From an uncultured Prevotellaceae bacterium (GTDB taxonomy: Bacteria > Bacteroidota > Bacteroidia > Bacteroidales > Bacteroidaceae): 64,000 nt of DNA. A program made the position numbers and the translations under genes. The notes beneath the pieces are model-generated. The model was not told the origin of the DNA and did no database searches. It saw nothing but the letters and a program-made list of their open reading frames with translations. The stretch is from positions 1 to 64,000 of the forward strand of contig CACYXD010000007.1 in assembly GCA_902778255.1 (NCBI GenBank), written 5' to 3'. Shown here one piece after another: positions 24,877-33,900 of this stretch (within the stretch, counting starts at the first letter, position 1; every line of letters starts with the position of its first letter).

Positions 24877-25755
24877 CTTCAACTTCGAAGGACAGAAGAG
24901 TGTTTACCAGTTGCCACAGACCGTATCTCAGCATTCGATGTGGTGCTGCCAAAGGGTATCCCCTTCAAGGGACAGGTTTTGAACCAGATTGCAGCTCAGT
25001 TCCTGGATGCCACCACAGACATCTGTCCTAACTGGAAACTGGCTACCCCCGACCCCATGGTCACCGTAGGACTGAAGTGCGAGGGCTTTCGCGTTGAGAT
25101 GATTATCCGCTCTATCCTCACCGGTTCTGCCTGGCGTGAGTACAAGAACGGATGCCGCGAACTGTGTGGCGTACGTCTGCCTGATGGCATGAAGGAGAAC
25201 GAGCGTTTCCCAGAGCCTATCATCACACCTACTACCAAGGCCGACGAGGGTCACGACATGAATATCTCGAAAGAGGAAATCATTGCTCAGGGTATCGTTT
25301 CTGCAGAGGATTATGCCATCATGGAAGACTACACCCGCAAGATTTTCGCCCGCGGACAGGAGATTGCCGCTAAACGTGGATTAATCCTCGTCGACACTAA
25401 GTACGAGTTTGGTAAGCGCGATGGTAAGGTGTACCTCATTGACGAGATTCACACGCCCGACTCTTCTCGCTATTTCTATGCAGACGGCTATGAGGAGAAG
25501 TTGGCTAAGGGTGAGCCTCAGAAGCAGCTGTCAAAGGAGTTTGTTCGTCAGTGGCTCATTGAGCACAACTTCATGAACGAGCCTGGACAGACCATGCCCG
25601 AGATTACCGATGAGTATGCCGAGAGCGTATCAGAGCGTTACATCGAGCTCTACGAGCACATCACAGGCACCAAGTTCGACAAAGCAGCCGAGGAAGGTGA
25701 TATCGCCGCACGCATCGAGCGCAACGTCAGCGAATGGCTAAAAGCAAGAAAATAG
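24854..25755 (+). pseudogene. purC: Phosphoribosylaminoimidazole-succinocarboxamide synthase, frameshifted with internal deletion
   Basis: ATG 24854 opens [18 protein letters not shown], the normal PurC start. After the Tyr codon (24905-24907) the reading breaks: the rest of the enzyme ([21 protein letters not shown] ...) is in another frame from 24910. In intact relatives, KSVY is followed by HGKVRDVY and about ten more residues before VATDRISAF; here all of these are missing, so about 50 nt (3k+1) are gone. The lost part includes the phosphate-binding GKVRD motif. Frame 1 from 24910 is otherwise intact to TAG 25755 and includes DTKYEFGK and [15 protein letters not shown] at 24940 could start a shorter product, but it would lack the nucleotide-binding N-terminus. 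Either a true mutation or a local assembly error. Confidence 0.88.
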
Positions 25756-25763
25756 TTCTGTAT

Positions 25764-25782
25764 GTTGCTGTTCTACAGCAAC
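25764..25782. other. Perfect hairpin between purC and menG
   Basis: GTTGCTGT-TCT-ACAGCAAC, an 8-bp stem with no U-run behind it. It lies 12 nt before the menG ATG and could affect translation or mRNA stability. Confidence 0.5.
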
Positions 25783-25794
25783 AACCAAATATAT

Positions 25795-26526
25795 ATGTAT
25801 AAACAGGAAGAGATAAAGCCCTACCACGAGGGTGAGAAAGCGCAACAGGTGGAGCAGATGTTCGACAACATTGCTCCCACCTACGACACGCTGAACCACC
25901 GACTTTCATGGGACATTGATAAAGGATGGCGCAAGAAAGCCATTAAGCAGTTAGCCCCCTTTACCCCCCAAGTAATGCTCGACATTGCCACGGGTACTGG
26001 GGACTTTGCCATTTTATCGGCACAGATGCTACATCCCAAGACGCTGATAGGGGCTGACATTAGCGAAGGCATGATGGAGATAGGACGACAGAAGGTAAAA
26101 AAACTTGGTCTGCAGGATACCATCTCTTTTGCTAAGGAGGACTGCCTGCATCTGAGCTATGCCGACAATACCTTCGACGCCGTCACAGCAGCCTTCGGCA
26201 TCCGCAACTTTGCCGATCTGGACAAAGGGCTTAGCGAGATGTGCCGTGTGCTGAAGCCAGGTGGACATCTCAGTATTGTGGAACTGACCTCACCAGTGTC
26301 GTTTCCCATGAAGCAACTCTTCCGTATCTACTCTCACACGGTACTGCCAGTCTATGGACGACTCATCTCCAAAGACACCAGTGCCTACTCTTATCTAACC
26401 AAGACCATTGAAGCTTTCCCGCAAGGCGAACGGATGCAGCAGATTCTGCGCCAAGCGGGATTCAAAGAAGCCACTTTCAAGAGGCTTACTTTCGGTATAT
26501 GCACCATGTATTTCGCAACTAAATAA
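25795..26526 (+). CDS. menG: Demethylmenaquinone methyltransferase
   Basis: 243 residues from ATG 25795; the open frame goes up to 25762 but that part overlaps the hairpin and is not family-like. The class I SAM-dependent fold is clear: [12 protein letters not shown] (SAM loop), GADISEGMM and [24 protein letters not shown] are UbiE/MenG signatures, and the N-terminal [18 protein letters not shown] is the usual start. In a quinone pool of menaquinone type, as expected here, it methylates demethylmenaquinone. It is followed by aroE at 10 nt. Confidence 0.93.
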   Translation: MYKQEEIKPYHEGEKAQQVEQMFDNIAPTYDTLNHRLSWDIDKGWRKKAIKQLAPFTPQVMLDIATGTGDFAILSAQMLHPKTLIGADISEGMMEIGRQKVKKLGLQDTISFAKEDCLHLSYADNTFDAVTAAFGIRNFADLDKGLSEMCRVLKPGGHLSIVELTSPVSFPMKQLFRIYSHTVLPVYGRLISKDTSAYSYLTKTIEAFPQGERMQQILRQAGFKEATFKRLTFGICTMYFATK

Positions 26527-26536
26527 TTCAATTGTT

Positions 26537-27286
26537 ATGGACAAGTACGGACTTATTGGTTATCCATTGGGGCATTCCTTCTCTATCAACTACTTCAACC
26601 AGAAGTTTGCTGACGAGGGTATCAATGCCAAGTACATGAACTTTGAGATTCCAAGCATTGAGGCACTGGCAGAAGTATTAGACTCCAATCCAGAACTGAA
26701 AGGGCTCAATGTGACTATTCCCTACAAGCAGAAAGTAATCGAATTCTTGGATCAGATAAGCCCTGAAGCCCGTGCCATTGGCGCTGTCAACGTAATCAGA
26801 GTAACCCATAAGGGTAAAGACGTCATCCTGAAAGGCTTTAACTCGGATGTCATCGGCTTTACGCAAAGCATAGAGCCAATGCTGGAGTCTTATCACAAGA
26901 AAGCCTTAGTACTCGGAACTGGTGGAGCATCGAAAGCCATCTCCTATGGGCTACAGTCATTAGGTCTGGAAACAGTCTATGTAAGCCGCTATCAACGTCC
27001 TGACACTATCTGCTACGAAGACATCACACCCGAGGTGGTAAAGGAATACAATGTCATTGTAAACTGCACCCCCTTAGGTATGTTCCCCAAGACAGAGGAA
27101 TGTCCGAAGTTGCCTTACGAGGCTATGGATGACAAAAACATCCTCTATGACCTCATCTACAATCCTGACGAGACGCTATTCATGAAAAAAGGTGCTGAGC
27201 GTGGTGCCAGCGTAAAGAATGGTTTAGAAATGCTCTTGCTGCAAGCATTTGCCTCGTGGGAATTCTGGAACGGAAAAGAAAAATAG
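26537..27286 (+). CDS. aroE: Shikimate dehydrogenase
   Basis: 249 residues from ATG 26537 (the open frame extends into menG but the protein starts at MDKYGLIGYPLGHS, the canonical motif). Substrate-binding GLNVTIPYK and GAVNVI, then the Rossmann motif VLGTGGASKAI for NADP(H), and VKNGLEMLLLQA at the end. It reduces 3-dehydroshikimate to shikimate in aromatic amino-acid synthesis. Slightly short compared with E. coli AroE but complete in motifs. Confidence 0.95.
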   Translation: MDKYGLIGYPLGHSFSINYFNQKFADEGINAKYMNFEIPSIEALAEVLDSNPELKGLNVTIPYKQKVIEFLDQISPEARAIGAVNVIRVTHKGKDVILKGFNSDVIGFTQSIEPMLESYHKKALVLGTGGASKAISYGLQSLGLETVYVSRYQRPDTICYEDITPEVVKEYNVIVNCTPLGMFPKTEECPKLPYEAMDDKNILYDLIYNPDETLFMKKGAERGASVKNGLEMLLLQAFASWEFWNGKEK

Positions 27287-27298
27287 TAAGTGTATCCA

Positions 27299-28558
27299 AT
27301 GGAAACAGCTTGGACGGTTTTTAGCATCTACGTCATAATCTTCGGCAGCATGATTGCCGGAGGCCTTTTTGCCGAGCGATCAGGCAACAAGGAGCGACAG
27401 GCATTGCTCAAGGCTAAGAAGAACAAGCTGCAAACCTGTGCCCAGAAATACAACATACAGATCAAATCCTTGGAGCAATCTTACAGGGAAGACAAGAAAG
27501 CGTTCAAAGGACAACTGAACATTTTCCAAAAGCTGACTCATCAGAACGCCAATTCGCTGAGAAGGGATTATCAAAGCCGATACGCTCACAAGAAAGCAGA
27601 ATTTACCAATGAGGCTCGCCTGATTATCAAGGAACTTGACAGTCAGCGCAAGTCAGACCGCAACTGGTCTTATTACTGGAAAGGACTTATCGTCATAGGC
27701 GCAATCGTTTCCTTGGGTGCCTGTACTCATGCCTTAGCCGAATACGACGACGAGACCACTTCTTCTTTCACAGGGGTATCGTCAGAACATTATTGGCGTG
27801 CAGATGAGATTCCTATGCCTCACATGACTGATGGCCGACGCTATGTGTCAAATCCAGATAGTATCATCAGTCAGGAAACGGTCACCTTGCTTGACGCAAA
27901 ACTCAAGCAGATGGACGACTCGCTCGGCATTGAATCCGTTGTGGCAGTAGTAAGCCACGTGGAAGGTGCTGACATCGAAGGATTTGCCCAAGACATCTTT
28001 GATATCTATAAAGTAGGCAAGAAAGACTACGGACTGGTGATGGTTCTGGCCTACGATGACCATAAGTTCCGCACTCAGACAGGTCGTGCGCTGGAAGCCG
28101 AACTGACTGATGTAGAGTGTTTTCGTCTGCAAGAGCAATACCTCATACCAAGTATGAAGGCTGAAATGCCCGATAGCGGTATGATATATATGGTTGAAGC
28201 CATCTACAACACACTGCAAGGTAAAGACTTACCAGAAATGTCTGAACTGACAGCAACAGCAAAGACCAGTAGCGATGATGAAGATATTCCCTTGCTGCCC
28301 CTGCTTTATCTTGTCATACTCGTAGGATGGGGCATTTTGTATTTTACGATGTCCAGCCTTTACGGATGGCATCTCATGGCGTTTGCTCTCAGCAAGTTAC
28401 GACCGAATCCCTTCGTGGAAAGTAGTTCTTCCGCAGGTCCAATATTTTTCGCTACAGGAGGCGGAGGCCGAAGTGGTGGTTTTGGAGGCGGCGGAAGTTT
28501 CGGAGGCGGCTTCAGTGGAGGCAGTAGCGGTGGCGGCGGAGCCACGTCAAGCTGGTAA
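27299..28558 (+). CDS. TPM domain membrane protein (YgcG-like)
   Basis: 419 residues from ATG 27299 (a GTG lies 3 codons upstream). Membrane segment near the N-terminus (VFSIYVIIFGSMIAGGLF), a basic coiled stretch (about 30-120), a second segment (GLIVIGAIVSLGACTHAL), then a TPM domain (about 185-300: LDAKLKQMDDSLGIESVVAVV ... DYGLVMVLAYDDHKFRTQTGRALEAELTD), a third segment (LPLLYLVILVGWGILYFTM) and a glycine-rich tail (GGGGRSGGFGGGGSFGGG). TPM proteins are thiol-independent phosphatase-like and often sit with LemA, as here. The long N-terminal extension before the TPM domain is unusual. Confidence 0.85.
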   Translation: METAWTVFSIYVIIFGSMIAGGLFAERSGNKERQALLKAKKNKLQTCAQKYNIQIKSLEQSYREDKKAFKGQLNIFQKLTHQNANSLRRDYQSRYAHKKAEFTNEARLIIKELDSQRKSDRNWSYYWKGLIVIGAIVSLGACTHALAEYDDETTSSFTGVSSEHYWRADEIPMPHMTDGRRYVSNPDSIISQETVTLLDAKLKQMDDSLGIESVVAVVSHVEGADIEGFAQDIFDIYKVGKKDYGLVMVLAYDDHKFRTQTGRALEAELTDVECFRLQEQYLIPSMKAEMPDSGMIYMVEAIYNTLQGKDLPEMSELTATAKTSSDDEDIPLLPLLYLVILVGWGILYFTMSSLYGWHLMAFALSKLRPNPFVESSSSAGPIFFATGGGGRSGGFGGGGSFGGGFSGGSSGGGGATSSW

Positions 28559-28599
28559 TCAATCAGAAAATTATTAATCATCAAAACATACAGAAAATT

Positions 28600-29175
28600 A
28601 TGAAGAAAAGTTATGTTGTTTTAATCGTTGTAGCTGTTGTGGCTATTGCTATCTTTGGATGGGTAAAGAGCACTTACAACGGAATGGTTAGCGTAGAGGA
28701 AGAAGCAACGACGGCTCTGGCCAACGTGCAGTCGGCTTATCAGCGCCGTGCCGATCTGATTCCTAATCTGGTACAGACGGTAAAGGGTTATGCCTCTCAC
28801 GAGAAAGAAACGCTCGAGGGTGTCGTCAACGCTCGTTCAAAGGCTACCAGCATTACGCTGAATGCCGACAACATCAAGGAATATCAGCAGGCTCAAGGCG
28901 AGTTATCAAGTGCTCTGGGACGTCTCATTGCTATCGGCGAGGCTTATCCCGATCTGAAAGCCAATGAGAATTTCCGTGAACTGCAGGTACAACTGGAGGG
29001 CACCGAGAACCGTATCAACGTGGAGCGTAACAACTTCAACAAGGCCGTTCAGGAATATAACGTCGCTATCCGCAAGTTCCCAAGTAACCTGTTGGCTGGC
29101 ATGTTCGGTTTCGAGAAAATGGACAAGTTCGAGGCTGCCGCCGGTTCAGAGAATGCGCCTAAAGTTGAATTCTAA
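28600..29175 (+). CDS. LemA family protein
   Basis: 191 residues. One N-terminal membrane segment (YVVLIVVAVVAIAIFGWV), then a helical domain with YNGMVSVEEEATTALANVQ, RRADLIPNLVQTVKGYASHE and ELQVQLEGTENRINVERNNFN, all LemA signatures. The rest projects outside the membrane. LemA proteins are widespread, function poorly known; the TPM-LemA pair is recurrent and suggests a shared envelope role. Spacing 41 nt from the TPM gene. Confidence 0.92.
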   Translation: MKKSYVVLIVVAVVAIAIFGWVKSTYNGMVSVEEEATTALANVQSAYQRRADLIPNLVQTVKGYASHEKETLEGVVNARSKATSITLNADNIKEYQQAQGELSSALGRLIAIGEAYPDLKANENFRELQVQLEGTENRINVERNNFNKAVQEYNVAIRKFPSNLLAGMFGFEKMDKFEAAAGSENAPKVEF

Positions 29176-29195
29176 AACAGTATCCTAAAGGAATT

Positions 29196-30362
29196 ATGAG
29201 TAACAACCGCTATATGCAGCGTGGTGTCAGTGCCGCAAAGGAAGACGTTCACGCAGCCATCAAGAACATTGACAAGGGACTCTATCCGCAGGCTTTCTGT
29301 AAGATTATCCCTGATATCCTGGGGGGCGACCCTGAGTATTGTAACATCATGCACGCTGACGGTGCAGGAACAAAATCCTCGTTGGCCTACATGTACTGGA
29401 AGGAGACGGGCGACCTCTCTGTATGGAAAGGCATTGCTCAGGATGCTATTGTGATGAATACCGACGACCTGCTCTGTGTGGGTGCTGTGGATAACATCCT
29501 GGTTTCTTCTACCATCGGCCGCAACAAGATGCTGGTGCCTGGCGAGGTTATCTCGGCCATCATCAATGGTACCGACGAACTGCTGAGCGAACTCCGCGAA
29601 ATGGGTATTGGTATTTATCCTACTGGTGGCGAGACTGCTGATGTGGGCGACCTTGTGCGTACCATTATCGTTGACTCTACTGTGACCTGCCGCATGAAGC
29701 GCAGCGACGTCATCAACAATGCCAACATCCGTCCTGGTGATGTTATCGTGGGTCTCTCATCAACAGGACAGGCTACCTACGAGAAACGTTACAACGGCGG
29801 TATGGGCAGCAACGGACTTACCTCTGCCCGTCATGATGTATTCTCAAAATATCTAGCCGAAAAATATCCAGAAAGTTTCGACCACGCTGTTCCCAATGAC
29901 TTGGTTTATAGCGGAAAGTACAAGCTGACAGACGTGGTCGACGGTTCCCCCGTCGACGCTGGCCAGCTCGTACTCTCTCCCACCCGCACCTACGCACCTG
30001 TCATCAAGCGTCTGTTGGATGAGATACGTCCCGAGATTCACGGTATGGTGCATTGTACTGGTGGTGCTCAGACCAAGGTGCTGCATTTTGTGAACGAGAA
30101 CTGCCGTGTTATCAAGGATAACATGTTCCCCGTGCCTCCTCTGTTCCGTGCTATCCACGAATGCTCTAGCACAGATTGGAAGGAGATGTATCAGGTGTTC
30201 AACATGGGTCACCGCATGGAAATCTATGTACGTCCGGAAATGGCAGAAAAGGTCATTGCCCTTTCTAAGTCATTCAATATTGATGCCCAGGTGATTGGTC
30301 ATATTGAAGAAGGAAAGCGTTCGCTGACTATTAAGAGCGAGTTTGGCACCTTTGAATATTAA
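29196..30362 (+). CDS. purM: Phosphoribosylformylglycinamidine cyclo-ligase (AIR synthase)
   Basis: 388 residues. N-terminal ATP/substrate region (GVSAAKEDVHAAIKNIDKG; NIMHADGAGTKSSLAYMYW), GGETADVGDLVRTI and the C-terminal domain GMVHCTGGAQTKVLHFV, matching AIR synthase-related family members of Bacteroidetes, which are longer than the E. coli 345. It makes AIR in purine synthesis. It starts 20 nt after lemA and is followed 22 nt later by the TrpF-like gene. With purC broken, the downstream step of the pathway is doubtful in this genome copy. Confidence 0.93.
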   Translation: MSNNRYMQRGVSAAKEDVHAAIKNIDKGLYPQAFCKIIPDILGGDPEYCNIMHADGAGTKSSLAYMYWKETGDLSVWKGIAQDAIVMNTDDLLCVGAVDNILVSSTIGRNKMLVPGEVISAIINGTDELLSELREMGIGIYPTGGETADVGDLVRTIIVDSTVTCRMKRSDVINNANIRPGDVIVGLSSTGQATYEKRYNGGMGSNGLTSARHDVFSKYLAEKYPESFDHAVPNDLVYSGKYKLTDVVDGSPVDAGQLVLSPTRTYAPVIKRLLDEIRPEIHGMVHCTGGAQTKVLHFVNENCRVIKDNMFPVPPLFRAIHECSSTDWKEMYQVFNMGHRMEIYVRPEMAEKVIALSKSFNIDAQVIGHIEEGKRSLTIKSEFGTFEY

Positions 30363-30384
30363 AGAAACTCCATCTTGACAACTA

Positions 30385-30861
30385 ATGAATATGCCAACAA
30401 ACTACACGATATATAATGAGGTAACATCGAAGAATATTTCGATGTTACCTTCATTTGCTGGTATTATTCCTGACAGGGCCAAGCAAGACGCCTCTCAGTC
30501 AAAGAGATATGTTTGTGCTTTTTGTGATGAGATGCCTCAGAACGTTATCACCAGAGTGGTACAATTAGGCATTAACATCATAGAACTATGTGGCAACGAG
30601 TCACCCACATACATCAAGAACCTGCGGCTCACATTATCGACTGACATCATGCCGGATCTACAGATCTGGAAAGTCGTCCCCGCCGACCAGTATCCATTAT
30701 TTGAAGACTGTGTCGATGCTTTTGTGATAAACAAAAATGAAGCTAATGACTATCAAGGCAAAATGCCATTTCTGATCAGAGAGACATCAACGGATACTGA
30801 TGACATAGGCATTAACCAGATATACGGCGGACGATGCATTGGCATTATCAGAAAAGAATAA
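30385..30861 (+). CDS. TrpF-like protein, degenerate
   Basis: 158 residues. The middle resembles Bacteroidetes phosphoribosylanthranilate isomerase: MPQNVITRVVQLGINIIELCGNESPTYIKNLRLTL corresponds to a helix-strand and the QLHGDE-like motif, here ELCGNE. The usual N-terminal KVCG motif with the catalytic Cys is missing, and the C-terminal phosphate loop (GGSG ... SGGI) is replaced by unrelated sequence. It has normal codons and an intact frame, so it is expressed or only recently decayed. Probably an inactive or repurposed paralogue; no function is assigned. It is the last gene of the purM group, before a promoter at 30886. Confidence 0.6.
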   Translation: MNMPTNYTIYNEVTSKNISMLPSFAGIIPDRAKQDASQSKRYVCAFCDEMPQNVITRVVQLGINIIELCGNESPTYIKNLRLTLSTDIMPDLQIWKVVPADQYPLFEDCVDAFVINKNEANDYQGKMPFLIRETSTDTDDIGINQIYGGRCIGIIRKE

Positions 30862-30893
30862 TTTGGTAATACGAAATATTTATCGTATCTTTG
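30862..30893 (+). promoter_or_regulatory. -33/-7 promoter of the pectinase fusion gene
   Basis: TTTG at 30862-30865 and TATCTTTG at 30886-30893, 20 nt apart, fit the Bacteroidetes sigma consensus. The ATG is 30 nt after the -7 box. Confidence 0.75.
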
Positions 30894-30923
30894 CAAACAA
30901 AAATAAAAACTAAGACTATTAAA

Positions 30924-33900
30924 ATGAATATCAAGACGCTTTTATTATCACTTATCGCATTGCTATTGCCATCGTTTTGTATGGCTTTAGAATGGGATGA
31001 AAAGACATATCAGTCTATAGAACAAAGCATCCAGCAGCCACAGTTTGGCAAGGCCACGATGCTGATCACCAAGAGCGGAGCCAAGCCCGGCAACAGCGCA
31101 GCCGACAACCAGAAGGCTATCCAGAAAGCCATTGACAAATGCGCGAAGAAAGGTGGCGGACGCGTCATCGTTCCCGCAGGCATGACTTTCCAGACGGGTG
31201 CCATTCACCTGAAGAGTCACGTGAATCTGATCATCGAGGAAGATGCTGTATTGAAGTTCGTCTTCCAGCCTGAGCTCTACCCCATTGTAGAGACCGCATG
31301 GGAGGGACTGGACTGCTACAACCTGTCGCCCTGCATCTATGCCTTCCAGCAGACCGACATCGCCATCACCGGCAAGGGGACCATCGATGGTGGCGGTTCA
31401 AAGCAGACATGGTGGCCTTGGTGCGGTGCTGAGGGCTTCGGATGGAAGCCTGGCATGATAGCCCAGAAGAACGAAGCCCGTCCGCGACTGCTGAAGAACG
31501 GCGAGGATGGTGTGCCGATGACCGACGAGAAGGGCAACCCCACGAAGGAGCGCACCTTCGGACAGAAGGACGGACTGCGTCCGCAGCTGGTTAATTTCAC
31601 CCAGTGTCAACGCATCCTCATCGAGGACGTCACCCTGCTCGACTCACCTTTCTGGGTGATTCACCCCCTGAAATCGCAGGATATCACCGTGCGTGGCGTA
31701 CATATCAACAACGACGGTCCTAACGGCGACGGATGCGACCCTGAGTCATGCGACCGTGTGATGATTGAGAATTGTTTCTTCAACACCGGCGACGACTGCA
31801 TAGCCATCAAGAGCGGACGCAACCGCGACGGACGTGAGCGTGCGATGCCTTCACAGAACATCATCATCCGCAACTGTGAGATGAAGAATGGACACGGCGG
31901 TGTGGTTATCGGTTCGGAAATCAGTGGCGGTGCCAAGAATATCTTTGCCCACGACTGCGTGATGGACTCACCCAATCTAGACCGTGTGCTCCGCATCAAG
32001 ACCAACTCCTGCCGAGGCGGTATCATCGAGGACATCTTCGTGAAGAATATCACGGTGGGCCAGTGCGGCGAGAGTGTGCTGAAAATCAATCTGGACTACG
32101 AGCACAACGAGATCTGCTGTCGCGGCAATTATCCCACGGTGCGCAACGTGCTGATGGAGAATGTTACCTGTCAGAAGTCACGCTACGGTGTGCAGATTAT
32201 TGGACTGGAAGAGGACACGTTCGTCAACGACATCACCGTCAGGAATTGTCATTTCAACGGTGTGCAGCAGGGCAACACCATCACCGGCAAAACCCGTAAC
32301 ATCACCTTCGACAAGCTCTACGTAAACGGTGGACTGTCGCTCACCAAGAACCCCTACAGGCACTACTCGGAATGGATGACGTACTCGGAGATGAAACGCT
32401 ATCCGAAGTCCTACCTGCTGGACTTCTCCAATCGTCCGAAATGGAGCTACGTGATGGGTATCGAACTGGAGGGTATGCTCGACACCTACCTGCGCTACGG
32501 CGGTCAGGACATCTTTGACTACTGCAAGCTATACACCGACACAATGATCAACGAGAAGGGCGAGATTCGTGGATACAACATTCTGGACTACAATCTGGAT
32601 AACATCCGCACAGGCCATTTCGTGACCCGCATGTACCAGCAACAGCCCGAGAAGAAAAACCTCATCGCCATGCAGACGCTGATGAAGCAGTTGCAGAATC
32701 AGCCCCGCACAGTGGTAGATAAGGTGTACTGGCACAAGGCTATCTATGCCTATCAGGTGTGGCTCGACGGTATCTTCATGGGACTGCCATTCCGATGCTT
32801 GACAGCACCCATCACGGAGAAGAACGCGAAAGCTGTGACGAGCATCTACGACGATGCCGTGGACCAGCTCACCATTACTTATAATCGCACGCTCGACCCC
32901 ACCACGGGCCTCAATCGTCATGCCTACGATGAGAACAGGAATATGTTCTGGGCCGACAAGGAGACCGGGCTGAGTCAGCATTGCTGGGGACGCGCGCAGG
33001 GATGGTACACGATGGCACTTATCGAGGTGCTGGATGCTGTACCTGCTGACTATCAGCGCCGCGGCGAACTCATCGAACTACTAAAGAAGGACTTTGACGC
33101 CATTCTGAAATGGCAAGATAAGAAGTCGGGCGTGTGGTATCAGGTGATGGATTCTCCAAGCCGCGAGGGAAATTATCTGGAGAGCACCTGTTCGGCTATG
33201 TTCGCCTACGCCCTCCTGAAGGCTTATCGCAAGGGCTACGTAGGCACCAAATATCGCGATGCAGGCATCAAGGCCTATCGCGGCATCATCAACAATTTCA
33301 TCAAGGTCAATGACGACGAGACCATCTCGCTGACCAACTGCTGTGCTGTAGCTGGCTTGGGTCCTGGCATCAGTACCGAGGTAGAGGCTGCCCTGAAGCG
33401 CATCAACCCCAAGGCAAGTGTCAAGGAAAACAAGCGTCGCGACGGGTCGTACAACTATTACCTCTCTGAGCAGATTCGCGACAACGACGCCAAAGGACTG
33501 GGTCCGTTTATCTGGGCCAGTCTGGAGATGGAGCAGATGGGATTCACCACCGATAACGTGATGAAACCTATCAGTAGGCAGACCGTGACGGGGCGCAATA
33601 ACCCCGTGATTACCAAGGCCGACCCTCTGGCTTCGCTCACCGTTGGTAACGGACATTTTGCCACAACGGTTGACGTGACTGGTCTGCAGAGCTTCCCTTT
33701 TGAATATGAGGCTGGTGTGCCCCTGACGGCGATGTCCGACTGGGGATGGCACTCATTTCCTAACACTAGCCTCCTGAAGCCATCTGAAAGTGAGAAAGAA
33801 TTCGATTTGGATCACGGTCACCCCGAAATCTACGCCATCGAATACAAAAAGAAAAGTGTGGTCAGCGGTTCTCCCGCTGACAGCGCCTCCCTCGCCCGCA

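Noticed and set aside
24940-25755. A shorter PurC starting at GTG 24940
   Set aside because: It would lack the whole N-terminal nucleotide-binding part; the upstream frame carries the true start, so this is a broken gene rather than a short one.
30891-30923. TTG start of the pectinase fusion at 30891
   Set aside because: It lies within the -7 box; the ATG at 30924 begins a signal peptide.
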